Below, in pieces: positions 20,903 through 31,845 of a DNA stretch of 64,000 bases. Where the stretch lies: positions 539,414,758-539,478,757 of the forward strand of contig CM048745.1 of the NCBI GenBank assembly GCA_026315105.1, read 5' to 3'. The first letter of the stretch is position 1; every line of letters starts with the position of its first letter. The notes beneath the pieces were generated by a model. That model was not told the origin of the DNA and did not search any database. It saw nothing but the letters and a program-made list of their open reading frames with translations. The position numbers were made by a program, and so were the translations under genes. This stretch comes from Locusta migratoria. Lineage: Eukaryota > Arthropoda > Insecta > Orthoptera > Acrididae.

Positions 20903-22135
20903 TCTTCTTCTCTAATATATAAAGCAGAGTGTCCGTATATTTGTACGTGTTGCATACAAATCTACAATTTTGTTCCAATATTTATGAAATTTTGTCCACG
21001 TAAGCTTCAATCCATGAGGACGGTCGCCGTAAGTGTAAGAATCACATGCTATATATAGTTCACGAGATATGACTTCATAAACAATGAGATGCGCGAAAAA
21101 CTGCTGAATTTCTCGACAATGCTGCTCATTTTCTCCAAAACAATTCGACCGATTTCAATCAAATTTGGTACACCCATTCCTTACCGTGAGGTAACAATTG
21201 CTGCATGGTTCACAATCACATACGGCGCATGGTTCAAAAGATATTACGTCATAACCAATAGAAATCGCAAAAAATGCCATATAATGCGGCGAGACTTTCG
21301 AAATACACTGTATGAGAATGACAGTACTTAGCGACTTGCAACAAACTTTAAACATAATTTCAAACCTTTGTTAAACTTTTTCTCGCTGACAACCATAGTA
21401 AAATGATGAAAGGAAAAACGTTTCTCGCTTACTACTTTTCCGCTGTTTACGGAGTAAAACTACGGCTCTCGGTATGACGATACAATTTATATTTTGAACA
21501 CTACAAATTTTAGCGACAGGAAATTTTACAGACAGTATACACGGATATAGTTGAGTGTACCTTCTAAATTGTATCACATTCCTGAGATATGATCACGTAA
21601 ACAGTAATGTTCCGCTGTTCATGGACTAAAACTACGGCTTTCGGTATGACGTTACAATTTATAATTTCTACACTACAAATTGTAGTTGCAGTAAATTTTA
21701 CAGATAGTATACACGCATATAGGTGAGTGTACCTTCTACATTGTATATCAGTACGACACGTAGTTCAAATGTTCAAATGTTTGTAAGTATTATGGGACTT
21801 AACTACGGGGTCATCAGTCCCTAATCTTACAAACTACTTATGAACTACTTACGAACTAGGACGGCATAAATATCCATGTCCGAGGGGGGATTCGAACCCC
21901 CGACCGTAGTGGCCGTGCTGACCGTGACTGGAGCGCCTCAGTCACCTCGGCCACCGCGGCCGGCACGTCGTATCTCGTGAACTATATATCGTACGTGATT
22001 ATTATACTTACTGCGACCGTCCTCATGGATTGAGGCTTACGTGTACAAAATTTCATAAAGATTGGAACAAAACTGTAGATTTGTATGCAACACGTACAAA
22101 CATACGGACTTTCTGCTTTATATATTCTGAGAATA
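20903..22135. mobile_element. Helitron family A, palindromic copy with two 5' ends
   Basis: The left end TCTTCTTCTCTAATATATAAAGC follows an A and corresponds to the 5' end of the Helitron at 1.46-2.54 kb. About 190 bases at the right end (from about 21965) are an inverted copy of the left end (ATATAAAGCAGA, GTCCGTATG, GGACGGTCGC on the minus strand). Thus two 5' halves face outward and neither 3' terminus is present. Repeated ACACGTAGTTC modules lie inside. It can be an aberrant Helitron product or two half-elements joined; the SINE at 21.8 kb sits at the junction. The right boundary is approximate. Confidence 0.6.
21768..21963 (-). mobile_element. SINE, main family, at the Helitron junction
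   Basis: Full-length with box B GGTTCGAATCCCC. Only a weak CACGT repeat flanks it, so the insertion site may have been altered by the rearrangement that made the Helitron palindromic. Confidence 0.9.
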
Positions 22136-22613
22136 TGAACGCTACTTACATCCTTTTGAATCTGCTTACTGTATTCGTCTCTCTGTCTCCCTCTACGATT
22201 TTTACCCCACACACTTCCTTCTTATGCTAGGTTGACAATTAATTTACGCCTCAGATTGTGTCCCACCAACCGATCCCTTCTCTTAGTCTGTTGAGTACAT
22301 AATTAGTTACGTGCTCTACCTATCTAATGTCCATCATCCATATGTAGCACCACATTTCGAAAGCTTCTATCATCGTTTTGTCAGAACCCTTTATTTTCCA
22401 CGTTTCACTCGCATACAATGCTACACTCCACACAAAACTTCCAGAAAGGACTCCCTAACATTTAAAGTAATAATGGATATTAAAAAACTTCGCTTCTTCC
22501 GAAAAGCTTTCCTTCCCATAGCCACTCTGCATTTTACATCTTCTTTACTTCGGCCATCAGAAATTGTCTTGCTACCCAAATAACAAAACTCATCTACTAC
22601 TTTTATTGTCTCA

Positions 22614-23339
22614 CTAGCTTAACGCCCGCTGCTTCGCATGCGTAGGCTGGTTGGTCTGCACCAGTTGTTTTCCCTCTTAATATAAATTTTCGTAGATATA
22701 GCTTAAGTATTATCGTAATGAAATGTTGTGATACTACATGTAGCCGAGGCAGAATGGCCCTGTGTATTGAGGCGCCATGCTCCGGTGCGCGCTGCTGTTC
22801 GGCGTCGGAAGTTCGATTCTCCCTTCGGGCATGTGTGTTTGTGTTGTACTTAGCATAAGTTAGTCTAAGTTAGTTTAATTAGTTTGTTAGCCATAGGAAC
22901 TGATGACCCCGTAGTTACGTCTCTTAAGATTTACAAACATTTGAACATTTTATTTTACTATTTGTAACACCCTTTGGCACTCCTTACTAGTTGAATTTCG
23001 AAAAACATCCCAACATGTGTCTTTTAAATTCCAACCAAGTATGCAAATATCATTTTTTGTAATGCCGAAACATGTGTCTTTTAAATTCGAATCCTGAATT
23101 AAAGCACGAAATGTTTTAGTTATAGCTTCAAAATTGCCTAAATAGCAAAGTATTTTCAAAAAAACGTTTCATCCACTATTTCACCCCCTTACGGACGGAA
23201 TATCGAAAAATCTCTTCTTGAATTATGCCTACAGAGTAAGATCAAAACACTTTACAAATTTAAAGTTTGGCACGGCTATGATGAGTCAGTCAGCCAGTCA
23301 GTCGGGACACTACTTTTTATATATAGTGATTACCCAATT
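22614..23339 (-). mobile_element. Non-autonomous Helitron, family B
   Basis: On the minus strand it begins TCACTATATATAAAAAGTAG and ends GCGGGCGTTAAGCTAG, preceded by a short stem-forming segment (TGCGAAGCA). It sits exactly between A and T of the RTE sequence; the LINE alignment resumes on both sides. This gives a clear empty-site comparison with the RTE copy at 63.8 kb. No protein is encoded. Confidence 0.8.
22741..22950 (+). mobile_element. SINE inside the family B Helitron
   Basis: Head is diverged (GAGGCAGAATGGCCCTGTG), box B AGTTCGATTCTCC, common tail with AAACATTTGAACATTT. The layering is SINE in Helitron in LINE. Confidence 0.85.
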
Positions 23340-23930
23340 TAATTCATTTAGAATCGCCTGATTTTCTGACACTACATTCCATTATCCTCGTTTTACTTTT
23401 GTTAATGTTCATATCTTCCTTTCAAGACACTTCCATTCCGTTCAGTAGCTCTTCCAAGTCCTTTGCTGTCTCTGACAGAATTACTATGTCAGCAAACCGC
23501 AAGATTTTTAATCCCTCTCCTTGGACTTAAATTCCCTCTCCAAATATCTCCTTGCATTCCTTCACAGCAAGCTCAATGTACAGATTGAACAATATCGGGG
23601 AAATGCAACAGCCCTGTCTTACTCCCTTCCCAACGACTGCGATCCTTTCATGCCCTTCGACTGATAATTCCCGTCTGGTTTTTGTACAAGATGAATGTAG
23701 CTCTTCGCTCCCTATATTTTACCCCTGCTACATTCAGAATCTGATAAGTGTATTCCCGTCAACATTGTCAAATGATTTCTCTGGACCGGAAATGCTAAAA
23801 ATGTAGGTTCCTCTTTTCTTAATCTAAGTCGTATTGTATTGCCTCGCGTGTTCCTACATTTCTCCTAAATCGAAATTGATATTCCCAAAGGTCGATTTTC
23901 ACCAGTTTTTCCATTCGTATTTGTTATGGT

Positions 23931-24187
23931 TGCAACGGGTACGTACGAAACAGTAATATTATTAAGCGTAACTTAGTTCGCCGTGTCGTGAAATAGACCC
24001 AGCACAGTTACGGGCACTGCTGAAGGCGGCCTGTGTTCGACCAATTGTGGTATCACACTGCAGCTGCATGAAACTAGCAGTCAGCTGAGGCGATAAGCAA
24101 AAGCAACAGACAAGTAAGCAATTTGTCAGATATTACACATTCTTTGGCTGCACTTCATTGTTGTTCACTATTAATACGCTGCCGAGC
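23931..24187. other. Unannotated spacer
   Basis: No recognised feature. Confidence 0.3.
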
Positions 24188-24266
24188 CGCTCGTGTAGTT
24201 CAGCGCTTGAAGGCTTCTATTTCTGGGACGAGGAGGAGCGCTAGCCCTGGTTCAAATCCGCCGCAC
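24188..24266 (+). repeat. tRNA-like sequence
   Basis: GTAGTTCAGCGC fits box A and GGTTCAAATCC is an exact box B about 50 bases later. Acceptor pairing is poor and no main-family tail follows. Likely another tRNA-derived repeat. Confidence 0.35.
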
Positions 24267-24543
24267 AGTGCAGTATTTGCTCGGAAATCCTGGCCAAAAA
24301 TGGAAACATTAAAGTTTTCCCAACAATAGTAGAAAGTGCATTGTACAATAACTAACTGCAGGGATGGTCACCAAATTTCCAGGACAGTGACACGTATCTG
24401 GCATCTGCTAGCCTCGTTTGAAGAGCGGCTTTCTCTGCCAGACGACACGTTTCTTGATTGCGTTGTCAGTTTAAATCTCAATTTTTTCTGACTATACTAA
24501 ATGATGGTGAGAATTTGGAACAGGTTTGCGTGTTACAGAAAGG

Positions 24544-24544
<1 letters not shown>

Positions 24545-24574
<30 letters not shown>

Positions 24575-24582
24575 GAGAGAGG
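24545..24582. repeat. A(26) followed by (GA)6
   Basis: A homopolymer running into a dinucleotide repeat just before the 3' end of the minus-strand SINE. Confidence 0.85.
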
Positions 24583-24586
24583 AAAG

Positions 24587-25032
24587 GTTGTAAAGCTTAT
24601 GGGACTTAACTGCGAGGTTATCAGTCTCTAAACTTACAGAGTAATTATGAAGTAGCTTATACTAAAAACGACACAAACATCCATGCCCTAGGGGGCACTG
24701 GAACCCCGACGGGGAATGGCCTCGTGCATCGTAGCATCTACATCTACATGGGATACTCTGCAAATTACATTTAAGTGCCTGGCAGAGGGTTCATCGAACC
24801 ACCATTATACTATTTATCTCCCATTCCATTCTCGAATAGCGCGCGGGAAGAAAGAATAGCTGAATCTCTCCGAGCTCTGATTTCTCGTATTTTATTCTGA
24901 TGATCATTTCTACCTATGTAAGTGGGAGTCAACAATATATTTTCGCATTCGGAGGAGAATGTTGGTGATTGGAGTTTCGCAAGTAGCCCTCGCAGCTATG
25001 CATAGCGCCTCAACCCATAGCGCCACGGCTAC
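24587..25032 (-). mobile_element. SINE, split by a LINE 3' end
   Basis: The tail and box B region lie at 24587-24737 and the 5' part of the head at 25000-25032. The gap holds 262 bp of CR1-type LINE. It shows the reverse of the usual order here: a LINE landing in a SINE. Confidence 0.75.
24738..24999 (-). mobile_element. CR1/Jockey-type LINE, 3' 262 bp only
   Basis: A severely 5'-truncated copy. It begins, in plus coordinates, with the reverse complement of the ATGTAGATGTAG tail and shares the GCGCGCTATTCGAGAATGG segment with the copy at 42.6 kb. A GCAT repeat flanks it (24734-24737 and 25000-25003). Confidence 0.85.
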
Positions 25033-26604
25033 AGACAGGTAAGGGCTTTTTAATGCACATGGATTAATTTAAATACTTGCTATTATAATTTAAAAACATT
25101 TCAAAGTTAAATTAAATAAGGTTTTTGAGGGTCTATAATTTTGACAAGCGTTTTTAAAGGCGTGTAGCGCCTTTTAGAAATAACTTTCGTGATTGATGAG
25201 GTACTGAGAGCCCATTTCCGAAAAAATAAATTACGCAAACTTGCGCCATTTTTATTTATAAAGGTTTCAATCCCACAATTCCTTCTTATTTCCCCCAATA
25301 CTTACATTTCTGGATATGTTAAAATGACCTCGCTACTAAACATCCAAATCGTATAAGTGATGATAACACAGATAACATTATTTATTACTATCTACAAATA
25401 TGTACAGGAGATAATGTTCACATTATGATCACTTAATAGCATTTTATTTCAAACTATGTATAAATCCATCGAAATTTCCTTCTGCATTGAAACAGTGTTA
25501 ACACAAATTTATGTTACATTTACTTTTTAAATAAACATATATATTTTCGTATGATTAAAATGAAATAGACCTTTTTACTATAACAATAAATATATCCTTT
25601 ATAGTCTTTTATGAAATGGAAAATAATACAATTTAGTTCTTACACTTCCGAAATTGACATAGGCATTACTCAAATGTTGTATTTATTTATCTCTTATTCG
25701 AACTTTCCAGTCACTGGAAATGGAAAAGGAATTTCCTATATTAGCCTCATACAAACTAATTAAGGAATCTTTTGCTAGATCAGTTGATGAGAAAATGAAG
25801 AGCATGGAAATCAAACTCGCTGAAATAACATGGATTCTCTAAATCATTCGCTCAGATATTTGAAATCTGAACATGAGAAAAGGTGGATTTTATAGAAGTA
25901 TGAAGAGAAGACGTATAGTAGTTTTAAAAACAATTAATGGTGATATTTTCTCAAAACATTTATTTATAGAAAAATCCTCTACATAAAGAGATATTTAGCT
26001 ACCTTAATAGAAACATTCCTGTTATCACATCTCCATCAAAATCGATACAGCAAATTATGGGTGTCTCAATAGTCAACGTTGCTATTTTCATGCTGAAATA
26101 CTTGTGTAAAGTAGCGTGGTGTGAACTGAAAGACAGAAACACAAACTAAAAATGCATGCCGAGTCATCCCAGGCGCCTCTGTGACGTTGGCGATGAAGTA
26201 GTTTATGAGCATTTACACTTCAATATAGGTTAAAAGTAAATCGGAGCGCTTTAAACGTTTAAAACGATTACGAACAATTTTGGCCAGGGTTTCGGTACAA
26301 TTACTCGACCGTGCGCCGGTGGGCAACGACTGCCTGACTGCCAGCCTGGATGAGGTTTTTAGGCGTTTTTCCACATCCCATTAAGTTAATACCGGACTGC
26401 TACTGAAGTCTCGCCTCACGCAATTAAGTCCCTGAGCGTGACTTACGTAGCGGAATGTACGAGCAGTCATGGGCGGTAGGTAATGTGAAGTACATGGAAA
26501 TTTATTATGTCCGGGCGGCGTGTGCTGAAACCGTAATGGTAAACAACACCGCTCGCAAAAAGCGAGATATCCGACCTCGAGTTCAGGTCCGGCACAATTT
26601 TTTA
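25033..26604. other. Long AT-rich unannotated stretch
   Basis: 1.6 kb with no recognisable element. A minus-strand frame of 110 codons at 26381-26713 runs partly through the next SINE and is not a gene. Confidence 0.3.
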
Positions 26605-26792
26605 GTCGCACGGTAATGACCGTGCGCTCTAAGACGCCTTGTTGCGGAAGGCACGGTTGCTCCCGTTGGAGGTTAGAGACCTCTCTCTCATGTGTGTGTG
26701 TGTTCCTTAGCATAAGTTAATTTAAGCAGTTTGTAAGAGTAGGAACTGATGAGCACTGCAGTTTGGTCCCATAGCTTTAGAGACATTTGAAC
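26605..26792 (+). mobile_element. SINE, highly diverged
   Basis: Head and box B are decayed (GGAGGTTAGAGACC) but the GTGTGTGTGTTCCTTAGCATAAGTTA linker and the tail (GTAGGAACTGATGAGC...) identify it. Confidence 0.7.
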
Positions 26793-27101
26793 TACCTATA
26801 AATATATTGTATTAAACTAAACTACGTTCTAATGGGCATGAAAAGCCCAACTGGTAACATCCACTGTGTATCCTGTCCCGCAAGCGTCAACGGATAAGGT
26901 CTGGAGGGAAAGTAATCAGAGTCCCAAACTCCCGGCCGTTGTGTCGATCGTCTTCTCCAAAGCTGCTTCTCAATCAAGTAGCACTTCAATTCGCTTGGCG
27001 AAATCCAGGACGGTGACCCATCAAGTAGTAGCCAGGCCCGGCAGTTTTGCAGTGCTCTATCAGAAACTGGTCAAGCCGTTGTCTTACACAATATAACACT
27101 A

Positions 27102-27625
27102 CTAGCTAAATTCCCGCTGCTTCGCCCGCGTAGACTAGATGGTTTGCGTAGGTTTTTTCTACCTCTAAATATAAGTTTTCATAGATTTAGCTTTAAAAAT
27201 GCTTTCCTAATCAAGTATTTTGATCCAACTTGCCACTCCCTATTGCACCATTGTTGGCAGAATTTAAAACATACCGAAACGCATTTTTTTTTAAAATCAT
27301 AACCATGGTACCAAACCCAAATTTTCACATTTTTAGCATCTAAATAGTCTTAGTAGCACCATTAGAAGATTTTCCCTTATTTCACCCGCTTAATGATTGA
27401 ATTTCCAAAAACATCGAAACACCTGTTTTTAAAATTCCAATCAGAAATCTAAATCGGAAGTTTTGTATTTCTTCTTCAAAGTTGCCTGAATAGCAACGTA
27501 GTTTCAAAAAACCGTTCACCCCTATTTCACCCCCTTAAGGTTGGGAATATCGATAAATCGCTGGTGCCTACAATGAAAGATAAACGACGTGTACAAATTT
27601 TAGATTTCTATCGTCTGTAGATTCA
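27102..27625 (-). mobile_element. Helitron family B fragment
   Basis: Begins (plus strand) with CTAGCTAAATTCCCGCTGCTTCGC after an A, matching the 3' terminus of the element at 22.6 kb. Further matches include TATTTCACCCCCTTA and GGAATATCGA. The 5' TC end is not found; the right limit is approximate. Confidence 0.6.
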
Positions 27626-28300
27626 CTTTTCAGCGCCGTTTTCTAACTTTTAGAAACGGATCGAGAACGCGAAATTTCTTTCTTACGCGTTGGCATCTTT
27701 CTTTGTAGTTTTACTTTTCAAACTGCAATATGCACTTATTTTTCTTTATTCGTACGCTTGCTGCAGAAAAGCAACTGAAAAATGTGCATCACGTTTCGCA
27801 GTATATAACCTCTTTTCAATTATAGTGTCAAAAGTCATCGCTGCTCTTCAGTGCGAATTTTAGGTAACTCGACGACTTTCAACTACCATATCATCTACCC
27901 TCTTATTGCTATCGACACGGAACTGCTTATCCAGTTGTCAGTATTTTTATCCTAAGCACTACAGTTGTCTTTCCAGTGTTTGAGTTCATTTGTGTATTGC
28001 CAGTGTAGTTAATGCTCAGTTAATGTATGCCTGTGTTCCCCATTGTTTTATCTTTGAGTCTTTTTTATCTTTGAGCATCTGTTGATCGTCGTATAGCTCC
28101 ACATTTTACGGATTTTTGTTCGCCACACTCACCCACCGCCATATACCGCGACCAAAACACCAATAGTGCACACCGCGCACCTAAAGGCTACTCTCATGCA
28201 TAACCGCCGTTGGTCTACAGTGATAATTTTGGCTACCGAGTGAAATATACGGACACACGTCCCACGTCCCATTTTTATATGTTATATTGATTAGCAAACG
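27626..28300. other. Unannotated stretch
   Basis: Nothing recognised. Confidence 0.3.
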
Positions 28301-28479
28301 TGGCCGTGGCGGAGTGGCCGATCGAATTTAGGCGCTATGCTTCGGTGCGCGAGACCGTTCCCCGTCGGGGATTTCAATCCCCTATCGGGCGTGGATGTTT
28401 GTGCTGTCTTTAGTATAAGTTAGTTTAGGGACTGATGACCCTGCAGTTAAGTCCCATAAAAGCTTAACAAACATTTTGA
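28301..28479 (+). mobile_element. SINE, CGGCGGAGCGG-head subfamily, diverged
   Basis: TGGCGGAGTGGCCGATCG head, weak box B GATTTCAATCCCC, a deletion in the linker, and the common tail ending AACAAACATTTTGA. Confidence 0.82.
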
Positions 28480-28963
28480 GCAATCTTTTGAGTTCACATA
28501 TTTGCTTCTCGGGAGAGGGTGGGGCTAATTGGCTGATAGGAAGGTCATTTTGAAGATCTCCAGGTCCTAATATGTTTATGGCCGTTAGATGAAACTTAAG
28601 GTAGAAGAATTTGCTTATCCGCATATACTTATAATTAACCATGCCGCAACCATATATAATAACGATGACAATAGCGACTCAGCGACCAGACGGACGAAGC
28701 CAAGAGATTTATCACACAATATTCGTAATCGACAAGGGAATACACATTTTGTGTGTCTGGAAATCAATCAATCCTCATTGGATTCAGTCAAGTAATACAC
28801 TTGTTTCTTTTGTATTACAACTGATTTTATATGATTACATTATGTACTAATCATATAATTCTTCCAGCTAGTGATTTTGGCATTGCTAAATTTTCTAATG
28901 GATTCGTTAGTACGTTCGCCATTAATAGGATTCAGTCATTACGAATGAAATATCACGGATGAG

Positions 28964-29004
<41 letters not shown>

Positions 29005-29880
29005 CTGGGTAATACACAGAAAGAAGCCAAGAAACGTCAACTCTTCAGAGAAACGAGACGAAATACCGTATATGTACGTCGACGAATATCTTTGTAATAC
29101 CAGCTGCTTGGCTGTACGAGAAGTACTGCCAAACAAACTCACCGTTTGTCAAAAGTGTGCTGGACGCTTAGCTGAAGCACATAAAAAGTCGTTGTCTCGT
29201 CTGAGCAACTTGTGGCAATTGAGGAGAGAGCATGGGGCAATCAGGATGGGACGTAAACATTTCAAGGAACGCCGTATGTAGACCTCCAAGAAGGGAACAA
29301 CAAAGAAGACTCCTTCGCCGTTCTGAAAAAGATTCATTACGTACACCAGAGACAACGCTTGTACGATGGCGTCTATTGTTCCATTATGAGTATTACAATA
29401 ACGCAGGAACAAAGATCATCATGTAGTATTAAGGAACAGGTTTCGGAAAAAATCTGGTAGTATCAACTGACAGAATTCAGAAGAAATTATGAACTTTGAA
29501 TATTGAATAACAACATCGTTAACTAAATAAAACAACAAGAACAATAAAGTTAAGCGCACAAATTTGAAGAATTGCAGACAAATAAGAGATACAAAGTATA
29601 TCGCTTAAGACTATGACGATATATCTATGTTTCAAGCTTAGTACACGTGTGATGATCTGTTTGTCGTTTCATCTGTTGTCCAATCATCATCAGAGTCCAC
29701 GCAAATAAGTAAATTATTTTACATTAACGTTCATTTATGGGCCACGAACAAAACTACCAGGGCCAGGAGACCATCCACTTCCGATGAAGTGTTGACATAT
29801 TTGATCGTTTATACGGAAGAAGAACAATAATTCACAACCAAGAAGCCTTCAGCAGAATTACGCTAATTAAGAACTGCTGA
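28480..29880. other. Unannotated stretch with an AT microsatellite
   Basis: (AT)n at 28967-29001. A plus-strand frame at 29072-29281 contains CQKCAGRLAEAHKK, a pair of cysteines that suggests nothing definite. No other feature. Confidence 0.3.
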
Positions 29881-29966
29881 ATGAAACTTCCTGCCAGATT
29901 AAAATTGTGCGCCGGAACTGGGACTCGAACCTGGGACCTTTGCCTTTCGCGGGCAAGCGCTCTACC

Positions 29967-29968
<2 letters not shown>
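29881..29968 (-). mobile_element. Second SINE family, truncated
   Basis: On the minus strand: GGTAGAGCGCTTGCCCGCG, box B GGTTCGAGTCCCAG, and the 3' end ACAATTTTAATCTGGCAGG. The 5' part of the head is replaced by a long T-run (plus strand). Confidence 0.8.

Positions 29969-30018
<50 letters not shown>
29969..30018. repeat. T(50) homopolymer
   Basis: Lies exactly between the truncated SINE head and the sequence ending in the 69-bp tandem repeat. Read on the minus strand it is A(50) following GGCCCGT, so it may be the poly(A) tail of something retroposed from the right. Confidence 0.85.
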
Positions 30019-30020
<2 letters not shown>

Positions 30021-30060
30021 GGGCCTCCTCTCCACCCCTTCAGCCCGGCCTTGCGCTCAC

Positions 30061-30198
30061 CAATGTTCGCCTTCTTCGGCGTCGGCTTCAAATGCCATAA
30101 GACAAAACATTCCTCTGCTGTAGGTACCCCAATGTTCGCCTTCTTCGGCGTCGGCTTCAAATGCCATAAGACAAAACATTCCTCTGCTGTAGGTACCA
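30061..30198. repeat. Perfect 2 x 69-bp tandem duplication
   Basis: The unit begins CAATGTTCGCC and ends GTAGGTACC. Sixty-nine is 23 codons, and the minus-strand frame 30217-30017 reads through both units (VPTAEECFVLWHLKPTPKKANIG twice) towards the A(50). I do not recognise the peptide. It could be a repeat-protein fragment on a retroposed transcript, or a recent non-coding slip. Confidence 0.75.
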
Positions 30199-30751
30199 GT
30201 GTTAAATTGTAAAACAAATCAATTGCGTCTTCCCTTCAAATCATAATACGAAACTAAAATGATGCTCTATGGAATGAGTAAGAACTGCCCACTCTTCGTG
30301 TAGCAAGAAGAAAAAAAAATAAGCTTGTAATTCAAATAAGCTTGTAATTCAAACAAATGAAATGATATTCAATTTGTAAGTAAAACCTTTAAAAGTTTTG
30401 GAACAAAGTCCTGTATTTGGAACGCTTTTGTAGAACGTAATTCTGGTCGTTAATATAGAATATGAAATCTTGTAAGGTAGGAGCTTTCCGATTAATCGCA
30501 TAATAAATAAACTGTCGAAGAAGCCATGTGTAACAATTATGCTCGGCGTCAGGGTAATATTTCCAATCAGGGCGCAGTATGTCATGTACAGTAATGTTCA
30601 GTGCGGTGGTGCGAGTCATAAGAGCTAGTCTTCTTCTAGTCCATGTCCAGATTTCAGTCTGATCTCGACAGACACTGTGGCTAAGCCATGTATCCACCAT
30701 ATCCTTTCTTCCAGGAGTGCTAGTCTTGCATGTTTCGCAGGAGAGCTTCTG
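30199..30751. other. Unannotated stretch
   Basis: Contains a 17-bp tandem pair (AAGCTTGTAATTCAAA) at about 30322-30355. Otherwise nothing recognised. Confidence 0.3.
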
Positions 30752-30921
30752 TGAAGTTTGGAAAGTAGGAGGCGAGGTACTGGCGGAAGTAAAGTTATGA
30801 GGCGGCATCGTGAGTCGTGTCGAGATAGCTCAATCGGTAGAGCGCTTGCCCGCGAAAGCCCAAGGTCGCTGTTTCGAGTCTTGGTTCCGGCACACAATTG
30901 TAATCTGCCAGGAAGCTTCAA
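30752..30921 (+). mobile_element. Second SINE family
   Basis: Leader AGGCGGCATCGTGAGTCGTG, box A GATAGCTCAATCGGTAGAGCG, box B TGTTTCGAGTCTTGG, 3' end ACAATTGTAATCTGCCAGGAA. The best-preserved full copy of this family here. Confidence 0.85.
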
Positions 30922-31077
30922 GAACTTCTGAGGTTAAAAAAGTATCACTGATTCATTTTTAACCACAAATCTAAGGTCCATTCTTGCTCAATTTGCTTCC
31001 CATGGTAGTCGTCAAACAACGCCACGTTGTGATGGAAATTCTATGAGTGACAACGGGTCTAAGAGAAACACACACAC

Positions 31078-31082
<5 letters not shown>

Positions 31083-31109
<27 letters not shown>
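31083..31109. repeat. (GA)13 microsatellite
   Basis: Uninterrupted dinucleotide run. Confidence 0.9.
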
Positions 31110-31113
<4 letters not shown>

Positions 31114-31303
31114 GGTCGTTGGCTGATTGGCTGCGTGCGTCTGGATAAACATTTCAGCTCTTTTTAATGTCGTTGATGATATGTTTCCATGATCATAGTG
31201 TGGGTAAGAGGTAGCAGTGGCTAGCGAAGGATGTGGACATGAGTCCTCAAGATAAAGAAGTGATTAGTCCGCACGAATTATTTATCAGATGAAACGAGTA
31301 CTT

Positions 31304-31500
31304 AGCCGCGGCGGAGCGGCCGAGCGCATTGAGGCGCTATGCTACAATGCGTGAGGCCGTTCGCCGTCGGGGGTTCGAATCCCTCCTCCGGCATGGATGT
31401 TTGGGCCGTCTTTAGTATCAGCTAATTCCTAAGTAGTTTGTAAGTTTAGGGACTGATGACCCCGTAGTTAAGTCCCATAAACTCCACAAACATTTGAACG
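31304..31500 (+). mobile_element. SINE, CGGCGGAGCGG-head subfamily
   Basis: Well-preserved: box A GCGGCCGAGCGC, box B GGTTCGAATCCC, linker ATGGATGTTTGGGCCGTC, full tail. Very close to the copy at 2.59 kb in the head. No clear duplication. Confidence 0.92.
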
Positions 31501-31692
31501 TTTTTTTGAACAACTACTTAACTATGATATGCTTGTGTTGGTACAATTCTTCCTATCTCTTAAACAGTGTTGCAAGGTTTCATTACGATTCCGGTTTGTG
31601 TTATATAGACTGCAGGCTCTCTCCTGTGGAAATTCTTGATCGTTGACTGCCTCATACTGACTGGAACTTCCATACTATGTCGTTGTTGTAGT

Positions 31693-31845
31693 GCGCCAGC
31701 ATATGTAAGCAAGCCCCTTTCTTCCTATTGTCGGGCGCGCGAGTCAGGCAAAGAGATAACGACACTGCGGGTGCCCCCGGAGGCCGAAGTACCGTAGAGC
31801 GATTTATCGCGTCTTATTGGAGTGGCGCGGTGACTTGTGTAATCG
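31693..31845 (+). repeat. GC-rich dispersed repeat, copy 1
   Basis: About 155 bp from GCGCCAGCA to GTGACTTGTGTAATCG; most bases match the copy at 38.31 kb, including GCCGAAGTA and GTAGAGCGATTTATCGCGTC. It could be part of an LTR or of a structured non-coding repeat. Confidence 0.65.

Larger units (their letters stand above)
22136..23930 (-). pseudogene. RTE-type LINE remnant, split by a Helitron
   Basis: Read on the minus strand, 23930-23340 matches from RRMEK...FRRNVGTREA through the GCxxSPxLFNLYIE region and the SETAKDLEELLNGM block, and 22612-22136 continues into the region encoding MAMGRKAFxKK and the GKNRRGRQR end. Order and spacing agree with the copy at 52.7-53.7 kb. Stops and gaps are frequent. 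The C-terminal end abuts the palindromic Helitron. Confidence 0.78.

Noticed and set aside
26381..26713. 110-codon minus-strand frame
   Set aside because: Runs into the antisense of a SINE, so it is not an independent gene.
29832..30212. Frames with runs of K or F across 29.97-30.02 kb
   Set aside because: They are translations of the T(50) homopolymer and of SINE sequence.
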